A stretch of DNA of 64,000 nt, taken from the NCBI GenBank assembly GCA_001599595.1, contig BCHH01000007.1, positions 58,027 through 122,026 of the forward strand. Reading direction: 5' to 3'. Positions 8,393-19,965 of the stretch are shown here, piece after piece. Source of the stretch: Beverwykella pulmonaria (taxonomy: Eukaryota > Ascomycota > Dothideomycetes > Pleosporales > Melanommataceae). Below the pieces are notes generated by a model. The model saw only the letters and a program-made list of their open reading frames with translations. It did no database searches and was not told the origin of the DNA. Made by a program: the position numbers and the translations under genes. Numbering within the stretch: position 1 is the first letter of the stretch; every line of letters starts with the position of its first letter.

Positions 8393-10698
8393 ATGGTGGA
8401 GGCAATGGATATTGAGCCGCCTTCGCCCCGCGGCACGAAACGAAAAGGCGACGAATCCCTTCTGCTCCCTGCCCCTCGCAGGATCAAAGCACTCGCGCAA
8501 GACGTCGTGAACAAGATCGCAGCCGGAGAGATAATCGTCGCTCCAGTTCATGCACTGAAAGAGCTAATCGAAAATGCTGTCGATGCGGGATCCACAGCGC
8601 TGGAAGTCGTCGTCAAAGATGGGGGCCTAAAGCTTCTCCAAATCACCGACAATGGACATGGGATTGATGTTTGTTGCATCCCGTTTCATTCGTCCTTGGT
8701 ACTGACATGTTCCAGAAAGAAGACTTGCCCATTTTATGCGAGCGGTTCACCACGTCCAAGCTCAAAGCTTTCGAGGATCTCACCTCAATCAGTACATATG
8801 GGTTCCGTGGCGAGGCTTTAGCCAGCATCAGCCATATCGCCCATTTGAGCGTCACCACGAGAACGAAAGAGTCAAGCTGCGCCTGGAGAGCTCAATATGC
8901 AGATGGGAAACTTGTGAGCTCGAAGCCAGGCCAGAGCGCCGAGCCAAAGCCTATTGCTGGACGGCCAGGAACGCAGATCACTGTATGTTCACCGGAATTT
9001 TGCGCTGTATTCGAACTTGCTGACATGTTTCAGGTTGAGGATTTATTCTACAATGTCCCGTCTCGCCGACGTGCTTTCCGCTCTTCCAGCGAGGAATATG
9101 CCAAAATCCTAGATATGGTTGGCCGGTACGCGGTCCACTGCTCTGGGGTAGCCTTCTCCTGCAAAAAGCACGGTGATCATAACAGTGGTGTCTCAGTCCC
9201 AGTCAGTGCTACTATCGTGGACCGTATCCGCCAAATTCATGGAAGCACCGTGGCCAATGAACTAGTCAACTTCAAGGCCGACAGTACTCGTTGGGGATTC
9301 AAATGCGAAGGCTGGATAAGCAATGCGAATTATAGCGCTAAACGAACATCTTTGCTACTGTTCATCAATCATCGCTCTGTTGATTCTGCTGCGATCAAGA
9401 AGGCTATCGAACAAACCTACGCTACATTTCTCCCGAAAGGAGGGCATCCATTCGTCTACCTAAGTCTAGATATTGACCCTGCAAGGGTTGATGTCAACGT
9501 TCACCCCACAAAGCGCGAAGTCCACTTCCTTAACGAGGATGAAATCATTTCTATAGTCTGCGATGAGATCCGCAACAGTTTGGGGAAAGTCGACACAAGC
9601 CGCTCTTTTATGACGCAGTCCCTGCTTTCGAATCCCAAAGTCCCATTCGCCACGCCGACGAAACCATCAGCACCTGGTACACCAGCAACTGGCAATGCCT
9701 CCGACCGTAGCAGCTCCAAGACAGCTCCCAGGACGGTGACAAAGAAGCCATATGAGAACAACCTTGTCCGTACGGACGCATCAGCTCGCAAAATCACCTC
9801 TATGCTTCAACCACATCTATCCGCTGATGGAGGAGCGAACGAGGATGATGATTTGGAATACGAATACACCAAGAAGGAGCCAACCGTGTGCAAGTTAACG
9901 TCAGTGAAGGAGCTACGCGCCGAAGTCCGGGACGCGATGCACAACGAGCTTACCGACATCATCTCAACACACACCTTCGTCGGTATCGTAGACGAACAAA
10001 AACGGATTGCAGCAGTCCAAGGCGGCGTCAAGTTGTTTCTCGTCGACTATGGCATGTTGTGCAACGAGTTCTTCTACCAAGTCGGACTCACCGACTTCGG
10101 AAACTACGGATCCATTCGATTCAATCCGCCACTCTCTCTAAATGGCCTATTAAAAATTGCAGCAGAGCAAGAGAAAGGCAATGCCAATGATGCCACAAAT
10201 GAAGTGGATTGGGAGGAAGTGGTCGATTCAGTACATGAGCAGTTGATCAATCGAAGAGCTCTACTGAGTGAATACTTCTCGATGGAGATCACTAATCACG
10301 GAGATCTGTGCTCCCTGCCATTATTGATGAAAGGATACACGCCATCTCTCGCCAAGTTGCCGCAGTTCCTTCTTCGTCTAGGTCCGCATGTGAACTGGAA
10401 TAGCGAGAAAGAATGCTTTCAGACATTCTTGCGCGAGCTAGCTTCATTCTATGTTCCGGAGAGCTTGCCTCTACCTCCTTCAATATCCATATCAACGGAC
10501 CAAGATAGCAAAAGTAAACAGAGGGTCGTGGAAGAAGACCCTGAAATTGCGCTACGAAGGAGGAAGATCGCACGAGCGATTGAGTATGCCATCTTCCCGG
10601 CTTGCAAAGCGAGACTAGTGGCTACGAAGGGCTTGTTGAAGGGTACTATGGAGGTTGCGAATTTGAAGGGGTTATATCGGGTATTCGAGAGGTGCTGA
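8393..10698 (+). CDS. MLH1: DNA mismatch repair protein Mlh1 (MutL homologue)
   Basis: Exons 8393-8668, 8716-8982 and 9034-10698; introns of 47 and 51 bp. The second is in frame and would be read through by an ORF caller, but removing it restores the conserved GTQITVEDLFYN. The product is 735 residues. The N-terminal GHKL ATPase has KELIENAVDAG (catalytic Glu57, Asn61), DNGHG (86-90) and GFRGEALASI. It is followed by a Ser/Thr/Pro linker (about 345-420) and a C-terminal dimerisation domain ending in FERC, the conserved Mlh1 terminus. Mlh1 pairs with Pms1 or Mlh3 in the nucleus to couple mismatch recognition to excision, and with Mlh3 in meiotic crossover resolution. A second in-frame Met at residue 5 is an alternative start. 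Orthology is clear. Confidence 0.96.
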
Positions 10699-11898
10699 GC
10701 GAGCTAAGAAAAGATACTATTTGAGGGACACTCTGGAATATATCGCCGAATAACTACGGATGAAAGAAATTCACAACAACCTAGACTCCGATGAGTATGG
10801 CGGTGCAGTGTGGCGTTGCCTCACTTTGCTGTCCCACCTTACTGTTAAAACATCAGGTTAAAAATCATTATCTTTAGCAAGCGCTGTAACGATGGTCTTT
10901 ATTCCCAGGTCCGAACAGTGCAATTTCAACGTCTGATTCATCATCCGCGGAGCCGCATGTCCCCATCTTCTGGGTGATTAAGGATATGGGCACGGTGTTT
11001 TACGGTATCGAGATTGCCCTGGGGTTTTATCACTGGGAGTATGCTTAGCCATTGCGTTCTGGTATATTTTTTCATCGCGACTGATGATGTGATTTGCCAA
11101 TAGTTCACTTCGTGAGCAGTCGTTGAAGGCAGTCGACAGGTTTTATTTATCTCACATATTGGATTGGACTTTGAGATTTTGATTGCGTGGGGGGGTGAAA
11201 ATACAATATTCTTCCAGATTTGCTGTTGGAGTCGTAAGAGTTTTCTAGCGCTGCATTAGAGTGCCTCAGCCAGCTCCTCATTTCAAACATCTCCCCTACT
11301 TCCGGGTACGACGGAATACCACAAGAGCTAGAAGCGCTCTATCAGCAGCGCACAAAAACGTCAAAGTTAATAATCAACCAATCCAAATCGCAAAGATGCA
11401 ACTTCAAATCTAGTCCTTCCAAAAACGTGTTCTCGAATCATTCACACGCACATTTCCCAACCCTTTTAGGCATACATCTAGCCCTGAATTGATTAGCCGA
11501 CCGTCAGCCAGCCTCGTTTCCCACACACCGCATCAACGCTCAACCCAAGTCGAGCTGAACAGAGATATCTGGCCCACCATCTTCTATGATGTTGATTATC
11601 TACGAGGCTGAAGATTGCAGATACCGGTTGCGTGCGAGATGGTGGCTTGCGCTTCACCAATCTCTCGATACTGGGGTGCTCTGAAGTTCTAATTATATGG
11701 AGTCAGCTTGTAAAGAAATGCCACGATGCGTTCGCGAGCGTGGTATTACTGTGATGGGGTGGTTGTGGATTTTAGTTAGAAGATGGGAAGGGCGAGTCGC
11801 GCGGAGTATAAATGACTGTTTGTGTCGTTAGTACTCAGTGACCACAGCACCATTCCCTATATCTTTTCTGTAAAGAAGTTTCTCTACTACGTTCAAAT
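10699..11898. other. Gene-free interval upstream of UbiA-like gene
   Basis: About 1.2 kb with no supported coding region. It should contain the MLH1 terminator and the UbiA-like gene's promoter. A TATAAATGA-type element lies near 11806-11814, roughly 110 bp before the proposed start. Confidence 0.45.
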
Positions 11899-11925
11899 AT
11901 GGTTATGTTACAATCAGCCAAAATT

Positions 11926-13132
11926 ATGGCAACCGACACTTGCGCCATATCTTGGAAAAATAGTTATCTTACTTCATATGTATGTTGTAAGTCAAATATA
12001 CTAAATTAACTCTCCCCACTGACTGTTTTCCCAGGTCAATGCACTCAGTCGGATAACTTCTTTCCTCTACACCCTCTACCTCTTCACCGCAAACGACTTC
12101 CATACATTCGCCTTCCCAACAACCCTCTTCGCACTCTTCTCTACCCTCTCCGGCCCCCTCCTAACCACAGCTCCCACCGCTAGCCTCCTCTCCACCTTAC
12201 TTCTTACGCCCCTCGCCCTTCTAATAACCTGGTCCAACCTCCTAATCTTCTGCATCTCGAACCAACGCACCCCCACCGCCGTTGCGGAAGATCGCATCAA
12301 CAAACCGCACCGCCCCTTGCCCAGCGGCCATATAACTCCTCGCGACTGCCGTCTTCTCCTTCTCATCTGCATTCCTCTTGTACTGGCTATGAGTTGGGCA
12401 GTCGGCTGCTGGGAAGAAACACTCCTCCTGTACACCTCAACGTGGATGTACAACGAACTCGGCGGGTGCGATGAACATTGGGTACTACGCAACTTTTTAA
12501 TTGCTATAGGATACGGACTGTATTCCTCTGCGGCGTTGCGAGTAATGGTCGGACATGAGTACGCGGTGAACGCTACAGGGTGGCAGTGGATTGGCTTTGT
12601 AACTGGCGTTATATTTAGCACGCAGCATATTGCCGATATCAAAGATGCGGAGGGGGACAGGACGAGGGGGAGGAGGTCGGCGCCGATTGTGCTGGGTGAT
12701 AAGATTGCGAGGTGGACGGTTGCAGTACCCGTTTTGGTTTGCTCAGGGGTAGTGCCGTTGTTCTTTGGCCTCGGACTGGGGAGTTACATCTCTACTCTTG
12801 CGCTTGGTGGCCTTCTTGCGGGCAGGACGATCGTGTATCGTACTTTGGAGGCGGATAGGTTGACGTGGAAGATTTGGGCTTTTTGGACGTGTTGGGTGTT
12901 TGCGCTGCCGCTGATGGGTAATCCGGGGGTTATTTGGGGCGTTTGGGAGATGATAAGAGGGGTGGTCTGTCCCGGGAGAGACTGCGTTGGGGGACTGAAT
13001 TTGAGCGCCGTGGGGTCTGTGGCGGTGGTTGTGAGCGGGAGGAGAATGTATAGGCTGGGTGGTGGAGGTATAGTTCAGGGGAATGGATCAGCAGTGGTGT
13101 CGAGGGTGAGGGTGGAGGAAGTGGGTTTGTAG
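11926..13132 (+). CDS. UbiA-family membrane prenyltransferase or terpene cyclase
   Basis: Exon 1 11926-11979, intron 11980-12034 (GTATGT donor, CCCAG acceptor), exon 2 12035-13132; 383 residues. In-frame upstream ATGs at 11899 and 11905 are equally possible starts. Exon 2 opens with LYTLYLFTANDFHTFAFP, the first membrane helix region of the fungal UbiA clade. The first acidic motif reads NQ...AEDRINKPHRPLPSG (about 95-116), and the second is DIKDAEGDRTRGRR (about 219-232). Both line the Mg-diphosphate site in UbiA enzymes. About seven to nine hydrophobic segments are present. The same clade contains the membrane sesquiterpene cyclase of fumagillin biosynthesis and several uncharacterised enzymes, so substrate and reaction are not predictable. 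No neighbouring biosynthetic backbone gene is present. It is convergent with the next gene, 134 bp between stops. Confidence 0.85.
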
Positions 13133-13266
13133 GGTGGAACGTTTTCTTTGTTTTCCTATCTGCTGTTTACATCGTCCTGCAGCCATTTATAGACGTTTTT
13201 ATTCATGACAGACGGTTGCACCTTTTCACACATTACTCAGCGTACTGTCCTGCCCTAGTCCCCTCT

Positions 13267-14052
13267 CTACGCCGGCTCTCCCTCTAAAATCTTCCTTGCC
13301 TCCTCTGCGACAGCTGCCTGAGTCCTCAACATGAGCTGTGGTCCAACACTAATCCTCGCAACCCCGATTTCCTTCAACTCGCTCACGCTTAAACCCCCCG
13401 GCTTCAACCTCACCAAAATAACATTCAATCGGCCCCCCAACGCCTTACTCGCCTTCTCGACCTCCTCCCTCGTCGTTCCACCTCTTTCTCTTCCACCCCA
13501 AATAAACACATTACTGGCCCCAGCCTCCAAATACGCCTTACCACGTGCAATTGCATCATCGATACTTTGTCCCGCGAGGAGAGCATCCGTCCTCGCATTG
13601 ATGACGAAGTCGGGTACCCCTTCTGAGACAGCGACTTTCATCGCGCGTCTGATCCTGTCCTGCGCCTCAGTAACTGCATACAAACCCCCCTTCTCCCGTC
13701 CAAAGTCCTCAAGGTTAATCCCCACAGCTCCAGCCCTAATAACTTCCCTCACACCCTCCTCCAATTTCTCCCCAAACCCATCTTGAAAATCTGCGGTGAC
13801 GGGCTTTTTGAATTCGGCCGCGACTTTAGCGACGGCACGGATAGCGGCGATATTCACCTCGAGGGTGAGGTCTGCGTCTTCAAGGCCCGCAGCTGCAGCG
13901 ATGGCGAAAGAGGCAGTGGCTAGGGCGCGCGTGGATGGGAGTGAGGCGATGGTGCGGGCCGTTATTGCATCCCAGACGTTGGTTACGATGAGGGGGTTTC
14001 CTGGTTCGTGGAAGGACTTAAGGGTAACGGCGAGGTCGTTCTGGGGTGACAT
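13267..14052 (-). CDS. Isocitrate lyase / PEP mutase family enzyme
   Basis: Single exon, 261 residues from the ATG at 14052 (MSPQNDLAVTLKSFHEPGNP). The frame is open for about 165 bases upstream, but that extension does not resemble the family. The TIM-barrel signature elements are present: NVWDAITARTIA (25-36), TADFQDGFGE (86-95, the metal-binding acidic motif), GINLEDF (111-117) and NARTDALL (152-159). The length is typical for the short bacterial/fungal branch related to carboxyphosphonoenolpyruvate mutase and oxaloacetate decarboxylases. The true isocitrate-lyase KKCGH catalytic loop is not visible, so glyoxylate-cycle activity is unlikely. The likely reaction is C-C or C-P lysis on a small 2-oxo or PEP-like acid in the cytosol; the precise substrate is unknown. 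Confidence 0.88.
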   Translation of the reverse strand: MSPQNDLAVTLKSFHEPGNPLIVTNVWDAITARTIASLPSTRALATASFAIAAAAGLEDADLTLEVNIAAIRAVAKVAAEFKKPVTADFQDGFGEKLEEGVREVIRAGAVGINLEDFGREKGGLYAVTEAQDRIRRAMKVAVSEGVPDFVINARTDALLAGQSIDDAIARGKAYLEAGASNVFIWGGRERGGTTREEVEKASKALGGRLNVILVRLKPGGLSVSELKEIGVARISVGPQLMLRTQAAVAEEARKILEGEPA

Positions 14053-14708
14053 TTTGAGGATTGTTTTGGATTGGGGATGAGGATGTGTCTGATTTAAAAA
14101 GAGGAGATGTTTGGTGATTTGTAGCTGATGATTCGATGTTTGTCCGCTGTGAATCCCCCACTCTCTCCGCAAACAATGCTCCTCTTTATACACCTTCACC
14201 GGTACCCTTCTCTCCAACTCTCCAAGAAGATCCTCAACTCAAAGTATGAGTCACTGAACTCTTTACCACATCTCGCAGCTGACACACCCTGCATACTTCC
14301 TCAAATTCCCAGTTCTAACTGGTACGAAATACGGGACTCGGGTTCTTCGTTGAGTCCCCGAGTGCTTAGCGAGACCCCGCACTCTGGATCTGGCTACGGG
14401 CAGCGGTCTTCAACAAATGTGTGCCTCGAAAACGCCCACGGATAAAGGCGGAAAGGGCGGTATGCCGATCTCGTGATGGCGCGTTGGGATGGCGAGACGC
14501 CGAGCCGCGTTCGTGATTAGTGAGAAATGCATCGTGAGCACGTTTAGTCATCGACAGAGCTGCAAGGGAGACAGGTTCAGCATGGACTTTCCTATTCCGG
14601 ATAGCAAAGCGGGAGATGCGATCGAAGAACGAAGGACTTATGCCAGGAGGCGGAGGATATGTCAGCGGTGGCATTCCATTATGGCATTCCGCAGAGTTCA
14701 CGATGGCA

Positions 14709-15044
14709 TTAGATTAGTAGACATGAGACGGTAGTGCAATATGGATTACCGAGAAAGACATCTAGTTTCTGACTGACTAAAAGCACGTGTCGCTGCGGTG
14801 ATCGCCCTAGAAGACTTCCAAGCACAAAGGAAACAAGAAACAAAGAAACACCGATCCAGTTCCTAGTCATGCTGATAATACCTCCCAAAGAGGTCAGCAG
14901 AACGCACAGCGAAGGAACATCTTCATAGAAACCTTCGTTATATGATTTCAAAGATTTTAAGATATCACCACGCGCCAATTCCCAAAAGCCAAGAGGGTAT
15001 ATCGCATTGCTGTCAAACGCCGTCAGATCGTCATTCATGTTCAT
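14709..15044 (-). CDS. Possible small membrane protein (unsupported hypothetical)
   Basis: An ATG-initiated frame of 111 codons (MNMNDDLTAF...) contains two consecutive hydrophobic stretches (SLCVLLTSLGGIISM and VSLFLVSFVLGSLLG) that could be a helical hairpin. It follows the 3' end of the next gene on the same strand by about 90 bp. It could be a short gene or a chance ORF in a 3' UTR; I recognise no homologue. The rest of 14053-15134 holds nothing supported. Confidence 0.22.
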   Translation of the reverse strand: MNMNDDLTAFDSNAIYPLGFWELARGDILKSLKSYNEGFYEDVPSLCVLLTSLGGIISMTRNWIGVSLFLVSFVLGSLLGRSPQRHVLLVSQKLDVFLGNPYCTTVSCLLI

Positions 15045-15134
15045 TCGTTTCAATCTCTGCCAGTAATCCCTTTCCTATATCCACATTTCCGCCTCTTGTC
15101 AATACCGCCAGCAGTGAAGGTGAGGATCAAGTTG

Positions 15135-16408
15135 TCAGAGGTCAGGGTCACTCTCCGTTGTCGATTCGGGCAAAGGTAAGTATTCCTCAAGCTCAATCAT
15201 CCTGTTGCGGCAATGGATGATGAAAATCGCAATCGCGAGCGCGTTCCACACGTCGTAATCCTCCTGTCCAAAGTCGAACATGGCAATCGTGCGAAGACAG
15301 GGATTAGGGGCTGTTACATCATAGCTCACGAATGCCATGATGGTGTGAGAGGCAAGCACACCATAGAGCGTCGGAACATCGGGAAGAGAGTCGTAGTCAA
15401 CTGGACATTGGTCTGCATGGCTGTTCTGGGTCAGACGGTCGCGGAACGCATCGCGCCACCTTGCTGCAAGCTTTCCTAAGCGACGGGTCGCCTTCAACTC
15501 CAGGGCTTTGGGGCTGATGGTTTTTGGGCAAGTGTGGACTTGAAACAGGGAAAGATCGTCCCAGAGAGTGGCGAAGCCACCGTCTTCTTTCATTGCCCAT
15601 CCGTTGTATCTATAGATTCCTTGGCATATTTGCTTCTCTGCAGTGCGTACGGGCGCTTTGGTAAGAATGGCGTCGCGAGCGCGAGGTCCGACATCAAAGA
15701 GATCCATGAGGGCCTTTTGGGCTAGTGGGCTATTAGTATGGACTTCAAAATGACAGGGCAAAGGAGGCGCATACCATGGAAGTCGGTGCCGCAAGTCGCC
15801 TTGATGAAGGCTATGTCCTTGGACGTAGTGAAGAGAATATCAGGTAGCATCTCGAAATCGTCATACCATTCCATAGGCATGAGAGCCTCAGAACCGCGAT
15901 TTCCCAGTTTCTGAAAGAGGTAGACGGCATCTTCAGTCCAGCCCGCATCGCGAAGGTTGCGTGCTTGCTCCCTTCGCCTTGCGATCTCGAGCTCACGATT
16001 GGCTGCCTTCCGTTTTTGAACCACATACACTCCGTCGTCCGCCACGATTGTGTCTTCATTGGCATCCCACGTCGCCTCACCCTCCGGATTCATGTCGCCG
16101 ATTTCCTCGATAAGGGTTTCGTTCTCAAGGTCATAGTATTGTCGCTCAAGTGACTGCGGTGGTGAAGGAGGTAGATGGGTTGGGTCAAGGGATCCACTTG
16201 AAATTGGAGTCGTGATTTCCCAACGTCGAACTCGCGTCTGCGGACTCATGTCATGGTCCTCTCTTACTGGTGCCTTCTCTTTCCCTGGAGTCCGTTCTCT
16301 CTTTATGGGTTTCACTGTGGCCTTGAAAGGTTTCTCCCGCCGCTGTTGTGTCTTTCGCGGGCTCACGAAGCTCCAGAAGCGGTCAGTCACGTCGCGTAGA
16401 AATGCCAT
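15135..16408 (-). CDS. Conserved-looking hypothetical protein
   Basis: Two exons, 16408-15775 and 15721-15135, with a 53-bp GTATGC...CACTAG intron. The joint restores a continuous frame (TDFH-AQKALMDLFDVG), giving 406 residues. The start MAFLRDVTDRFWSFVSPRKT was preferred because upstream in-frame sequence is low-complexity and promoter-like. The first 130 residues are basic and Pro/Ser-rich with an SP-rich segment, and look disordered. A charged region follows (about 145-200, RKAANRELEIARRREQARN, likely helical), then a globular-looking second half containing MEWYDDFEMLPDILF and DYDVWNALAIAIFIIH. No known domain was recognised. The precise intron and long globular part argue for a real gene. 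Confidence 0.7.
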
Positions 16409-17059
16409 GCTTGTAGTCGCGTCGGGGTGATGACAGTCTCGTATTGGCGAGATTTGGTGGTGTCTGGAAGGTGAAAGGCCTGGGCAGGGCGCGGTAAATG
16501 GGGGTGGAGCTCTTTGTTGTCGCAAGCATCTGAAGTGGCTGGGAGCCACCGCTAGCCTAGTTAGGAAACGTCCCCACGAGCCATGTGACCCACTGATGGA
16601 TCTGATAAGATTAAGCATTTCCGCCCCGCCCCCACCACAATTTGAAAATCATTCAGTAAAAGCTTCAAGCTTCCAATCTACCTATAGAGACAGTCAAACT
16701 TCTCTCACACAACTGGCGTCCTAGTCAGATTTCTCTTCCCGGAGAGGCGTCCTGGGGAATACGTTATCTTAGGCCAAAGTTTGGGGTTTTTGGTGAGATT
16801 CGGACTGATCTACTTGCTTGCCAAACATGTTATAAGAAGCTTCCCACGTCCCGGGTTCATTTCACTCTGAACCTCTCAACCCATTTTGGCACACCTCAAT
16901 GACCATGATTAATTATTTGTTGCCATTGATATACATGCTGCTCTATTGCCAAGCGAGTGTTGCTAGGCTAGTTGGCAGTGAAAGTGAAAGCCATTCCAAG
17001 CTACACATTGTCTTGAACGCCTCCATCCTGATTCCAGTACGCCTAAAAGTAACGTGAAA
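16409..17059. other. Intergenic region without recognisable features
   Basis: 650 bp between two minus-strand genes. It should hold the promoter of the upstream hypothetical gene and the terminator of the probable mitochondrial protein. No coding or repeat signal was found. Confidence 0.45.
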
Positions 17060-17864
17060 CTATAGCTTAGACCTTTCAAAGGCATCACCAAAGAAATACT
17101 GGATTGTCCGGTTGCTGCGACGAGGCCGTACAGTCAAGTCATATGTATAAGAAAAGTCCCAGCCTAGAAGATTAATATCTCTAAAGTGTGAATTCTTCGG
17201 TGACATTTGAACGGGATGATAATAGCCCGCAATCTTGACAGTGCTCATATCGTCTTTGTTAAGGCCTAGAGCATCATACGCCTCAAAATTAAATTAGCGG
17301 CTGAGTATCTTTGCGTAGATAGGAATAACTCACTTGTTCAGAGAGGTATGTCAAGGGGGCACTATGATCTACAAGGAAGAATATCCAACGAGCCTGCTTG
17401 CCATAGCTGACAACGCATGGAAAGATTGGCCGCCGCTTCAAGCCATATGAAACACCTTGGGTGGTTTCAATGACCTGGTTTGCTTCAGCCTCAGTTGCCT
17501 TTGACAGGTAATCTATGCCCAAGACTTCTGAAAGTCCACATCGCAGGTCTTCATCGTGGAGATCTAAAATCAGGACGTCGTAGTCTTTCAGGTCCGCCTC
17601 ATTGACATCGTGAACATCAACATATTCACCGCGGTCTATAGCCTCTTGTTGTCTCTTTCTATTGAAAATTTCCTGGGGATTTGGTCGTGAGGAGAAGCGC
17701 CGAATGAGAGTATCGTAACTTTGCAGTACAGCGAATGGATGCTGGTCGTTATGGGTATGCTGTGAGGAGAATGGGCGAAGAGGGTAGGGAAGAGAATGGC
17801 GGAAAGGGCTGCGTGGAGGACTGCGAAGAGCCCTGAAGAGCTGCCGGCCGACAAGTCTGGACAT
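17060..17864 (-). CDS. Hypothetical protein, probably mitochondrial
   Basis: Exons 17864-17334 and 17281-17060 flank a 52-bp intron (GTGAGT...TTTGAG) whose removal joins YLSEQ to AYDALGLNKDDMSTVK; 250 residues. The N-terminus MSRLVGRQLFRALRSPPRSP is Arg-rich, lacks acidic residues and continues into PYPLRPFSSQ, a classic mitochondrial presequence with an RPFSS-type processing region. The remainder includes a DYDVLILDLHDEDL segment and an Ile/Phe/Tyr-rich part (RWIFFLVDHSAPLTYLSEQ). I do not recognise the family. Localisation is inferred from the presequence; function is unknown. Confidence 0.7.
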
Positions 17865-18331
17865 GGAGAAGCAGAGTAGAGTTTCGAAAGCCAAGCGGGG
17901 AGACGTTAACTCATCCCCTTGCTAGCGCTGTTTCAAGATGGGTACAAGTGCCTAAGGCTCGTCAATGATGCGGATTTGTCTCTGGTAATGCTTCACCGGT
18001 GCTGGCGTCGTGGGACACTGGGGGCGCATGGTGGGGGGACCTATTTCGTCCCCAGTCCTTAGGGGACAATTCCGTCCCCCTTCCAAAACGAGCCCCAGGG
18101 CCAAAACCTGCCTCCAAGCATCGCTCTCGCCTAGACTTAACGAAATCGTGGCTGTTAGGGGAGCGCAGGGCAACGTGACTGAGCAGCGGGTGAGCAGCCT
18201 GAGGGTGGGTGAGCCGAGGGTGATTAGCGCCTGAGCAAAGCAGCGACGCTTACTAGCCACAGCAGGAAAGAGAGTGCCAGAGAAATTTGACTGTCTACCC
18301 CGATAGGATCTTGAAAGAGGCCTCCCCGGAC
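17865..18331. other. Divergent promoter region, mitochondrial hypothetical / LIA1
   Basis: 467 bp between divergent start codons. It is unusually GC-rich around 18000-18110, with an inverted-looking pair of ggggac/gtcccc stretches near 18037-18080. No coding frame is supported. Confidence 0.4.
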
Positions 18332-19385
18332 ATGGCAACTACGGATATCCTTCCCGAAGACTCCCAAGTCTCTACCCTACGCAAGATTGTCACCTCCGAA
18401 AATGAACCTCTCGCTCGTCGATTCCGCGCTCTCTTCTCCCTCAAACACCTCGCATCCCTGCAACCTCATACTGAGCAGTCAGTACCCGCCATCGAAGCGA
18501 TTGCCGCGGCTTTCGCGTCGCCCTCAGCTCTTCTGAAACATGAGCTAGCCTACTGCCTCGGACAGTCTCGCCATAACGCCGCCATCGCGCCTCTACGAGA
18601 GGTGCTGCAAGACAAGGAGGAGGATTCGATGTGCCGACACGAGGCTGCAGAAGCTCTAGGCGCGTTGGGCGACAAGGGAAGTCTGCCTTTGCTCAAAGAA
18701 TTGCGCGATGACGACCAAGAGCCTGACGTGGTCAGGGAGACGTGCGATATTGCAGTAGATAGGATTGAGTGGGAGCACGGGCTGCAGAGCAAGCAAGAAC
18801 AGTTGAAGAAGAGGTAGCCACTGCCTCATTTCGCAAACCAAGTAATTCAGGGCTGACAGTAGCATCAGTGACTTCGCATCCATAGACCCAGCCCCGCCAC
18901 TTCCCCAGAGCACCAAGGCCCCGTCAATACCTGAACTGGAGAAGACACTACTAGACACATCGCTGCCCCTGTTCCAGCGCTACAGAGCCATGTTTGCTTT
19001 GCGCGATTTGTCCTCACCACCAGACCTTCCAACAGCTGTGCCGGCTGTCCAATCCCTAGCCCGTGGTTTCAGCGACCCATCAGCCCTGTTCCGTCACGAA
19101 ATCGCCTTTGTCTTCGGGCAGCTGGCGCATCCCGCATCTATCCCAAGTTTGACCCAAACACTGAGTAACACGAAGGAAGCAAGCATGGTCCGACACGAGG
19201 CTGCAGAAGCCCTTGGAAGTTTAGGTGATGAAAAGGGAGTGGAGGAAACGCTGAGGAAGTTCCTGGATGACCCGGAGCAGGTCGTTCGAGACAGTGTGAT
19301 TGTGGCGCTTGACATGGCGGAGTTCGAAAAGAATGGAGAGACAGAGTACGCTATTGTACCAGATGTAACGTCCGTCGCAGCATAG
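18332..19385 (+). CDS. LIA1: Deoxyhypusine hydroxylase (HEAT-repeat diiron enzyme)
   Basis: Exon 1 18332-18813, exon 2 from 18860 (or 18863) to 19385; 335 or 334 residues. The intron starts GTAGCC, and two AGs three bases apart make the acceptor ambiguous by one codon. The protein is two sets of HEAT-like repeats. The four His-Glu pairs that bind the diiron centre are visible: KHELAYCLGQ (H70-E71), CRHEAAEALG (H103-E104), RHEIAFVFGQ (about H240-E241) and VRHEAAEALG (about H273-E274). The enzyme hydroxylates deoxyhypusine on eIF5A, the last step of hypusine formation, in the cytosol. Length and repeat symmetry match fungal orthologues. The stop lies only 90 bp from the convergent RPA12 stop. 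Confidence 0.96.
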
Positions 19386-19475
19386 AGCGGTGGTTGTAGT
19401 TGCATGCATGCAGAGGGCGTTTGGGTTACACTGCGTATCTGCAAACGAAACAGTAACCGGTCTGATCTCCCGTTT

Positions 19476-19965
19476 TCAGTTATTCGTATTCCATCTGTAG
19501 GATAGAAATGTCAAAAAGTAATCCACTTGTGTGTATCGATTCAGTGACGTACTTGTTCCCGCATTCACACTCGTAGAACACAGTTGAGCCTTCGTCGGCG
19601 CCCCGAAGCTGCTGAGTGTAGTAGCGGACCTCGTCTCTGCCGCATTTCTCGCAAGTGTGTGCAATGGTCGCAGACGTCTGCATGTCGGCCTCGGTAATGG
19701 TTTGCACCTCCGACCTCTTCGCACGCAAAGCCGACGGAAAGGCAGATGGCTTGGAGCGCGTGACAATCGTTTTAGTCGACGTGTCTGAGCCAAATGAGTT
19801 AGATTTCGTTCATGGCGACGCGCGCGACGGGGAATAAATGGCAAGCATACCTTTGCAGGATGCGCCGCAGATCTGGCAGGTCAGAATGGCATTCTGTTTG
19901 CCAGCGCCGCCGTCGAGCAGGTTTCCGCAGTCGGTACAGAAGACAAGCGATCCGATTGCTGCCAT
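19476..19965 (-). CDS. RPA12: RNA polymerase I subunit Rpa12 (TFIIS-like zinc ribbon)
   Basis: Three exons: 19965-19851, 19784-19553 and a 19-nt last exon 19494-19476, with introns of 66 and 58 bp; 121 residues, the usual length. The N-terminal zinc ribbon begins MAAIGSLVFCTDCGNLLD, with a second CxxC in CQICG. The C-terminal TFIIS-type ribbon has CEKCGRDEVRYYTQQLR, then GADEGSTVFYEC and CG, including the DE dipeptide that reaches the polymerase active site. The last exon supplies the conserved WNTNN terminus, which an unspliced reading loses. Rpa12 supports RNA cleavage and termination by Pol I in the nucleolus. It is divergent from SCC2 and convergent with LIA1. Confidence 0.96.

Noticed and set aside
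8133..8405. Minus-strand ORF overlapping the MLH1 start
   Set aside because: Covers the MLH1 promoter and start codon, with low-quality composition; a shadow ORF.
14366..14734. Overlapping ORFs on both strands upstream of the PEP-mutase-like gene
   Set aside because: No homology or coding signature; probably promoter sequence.
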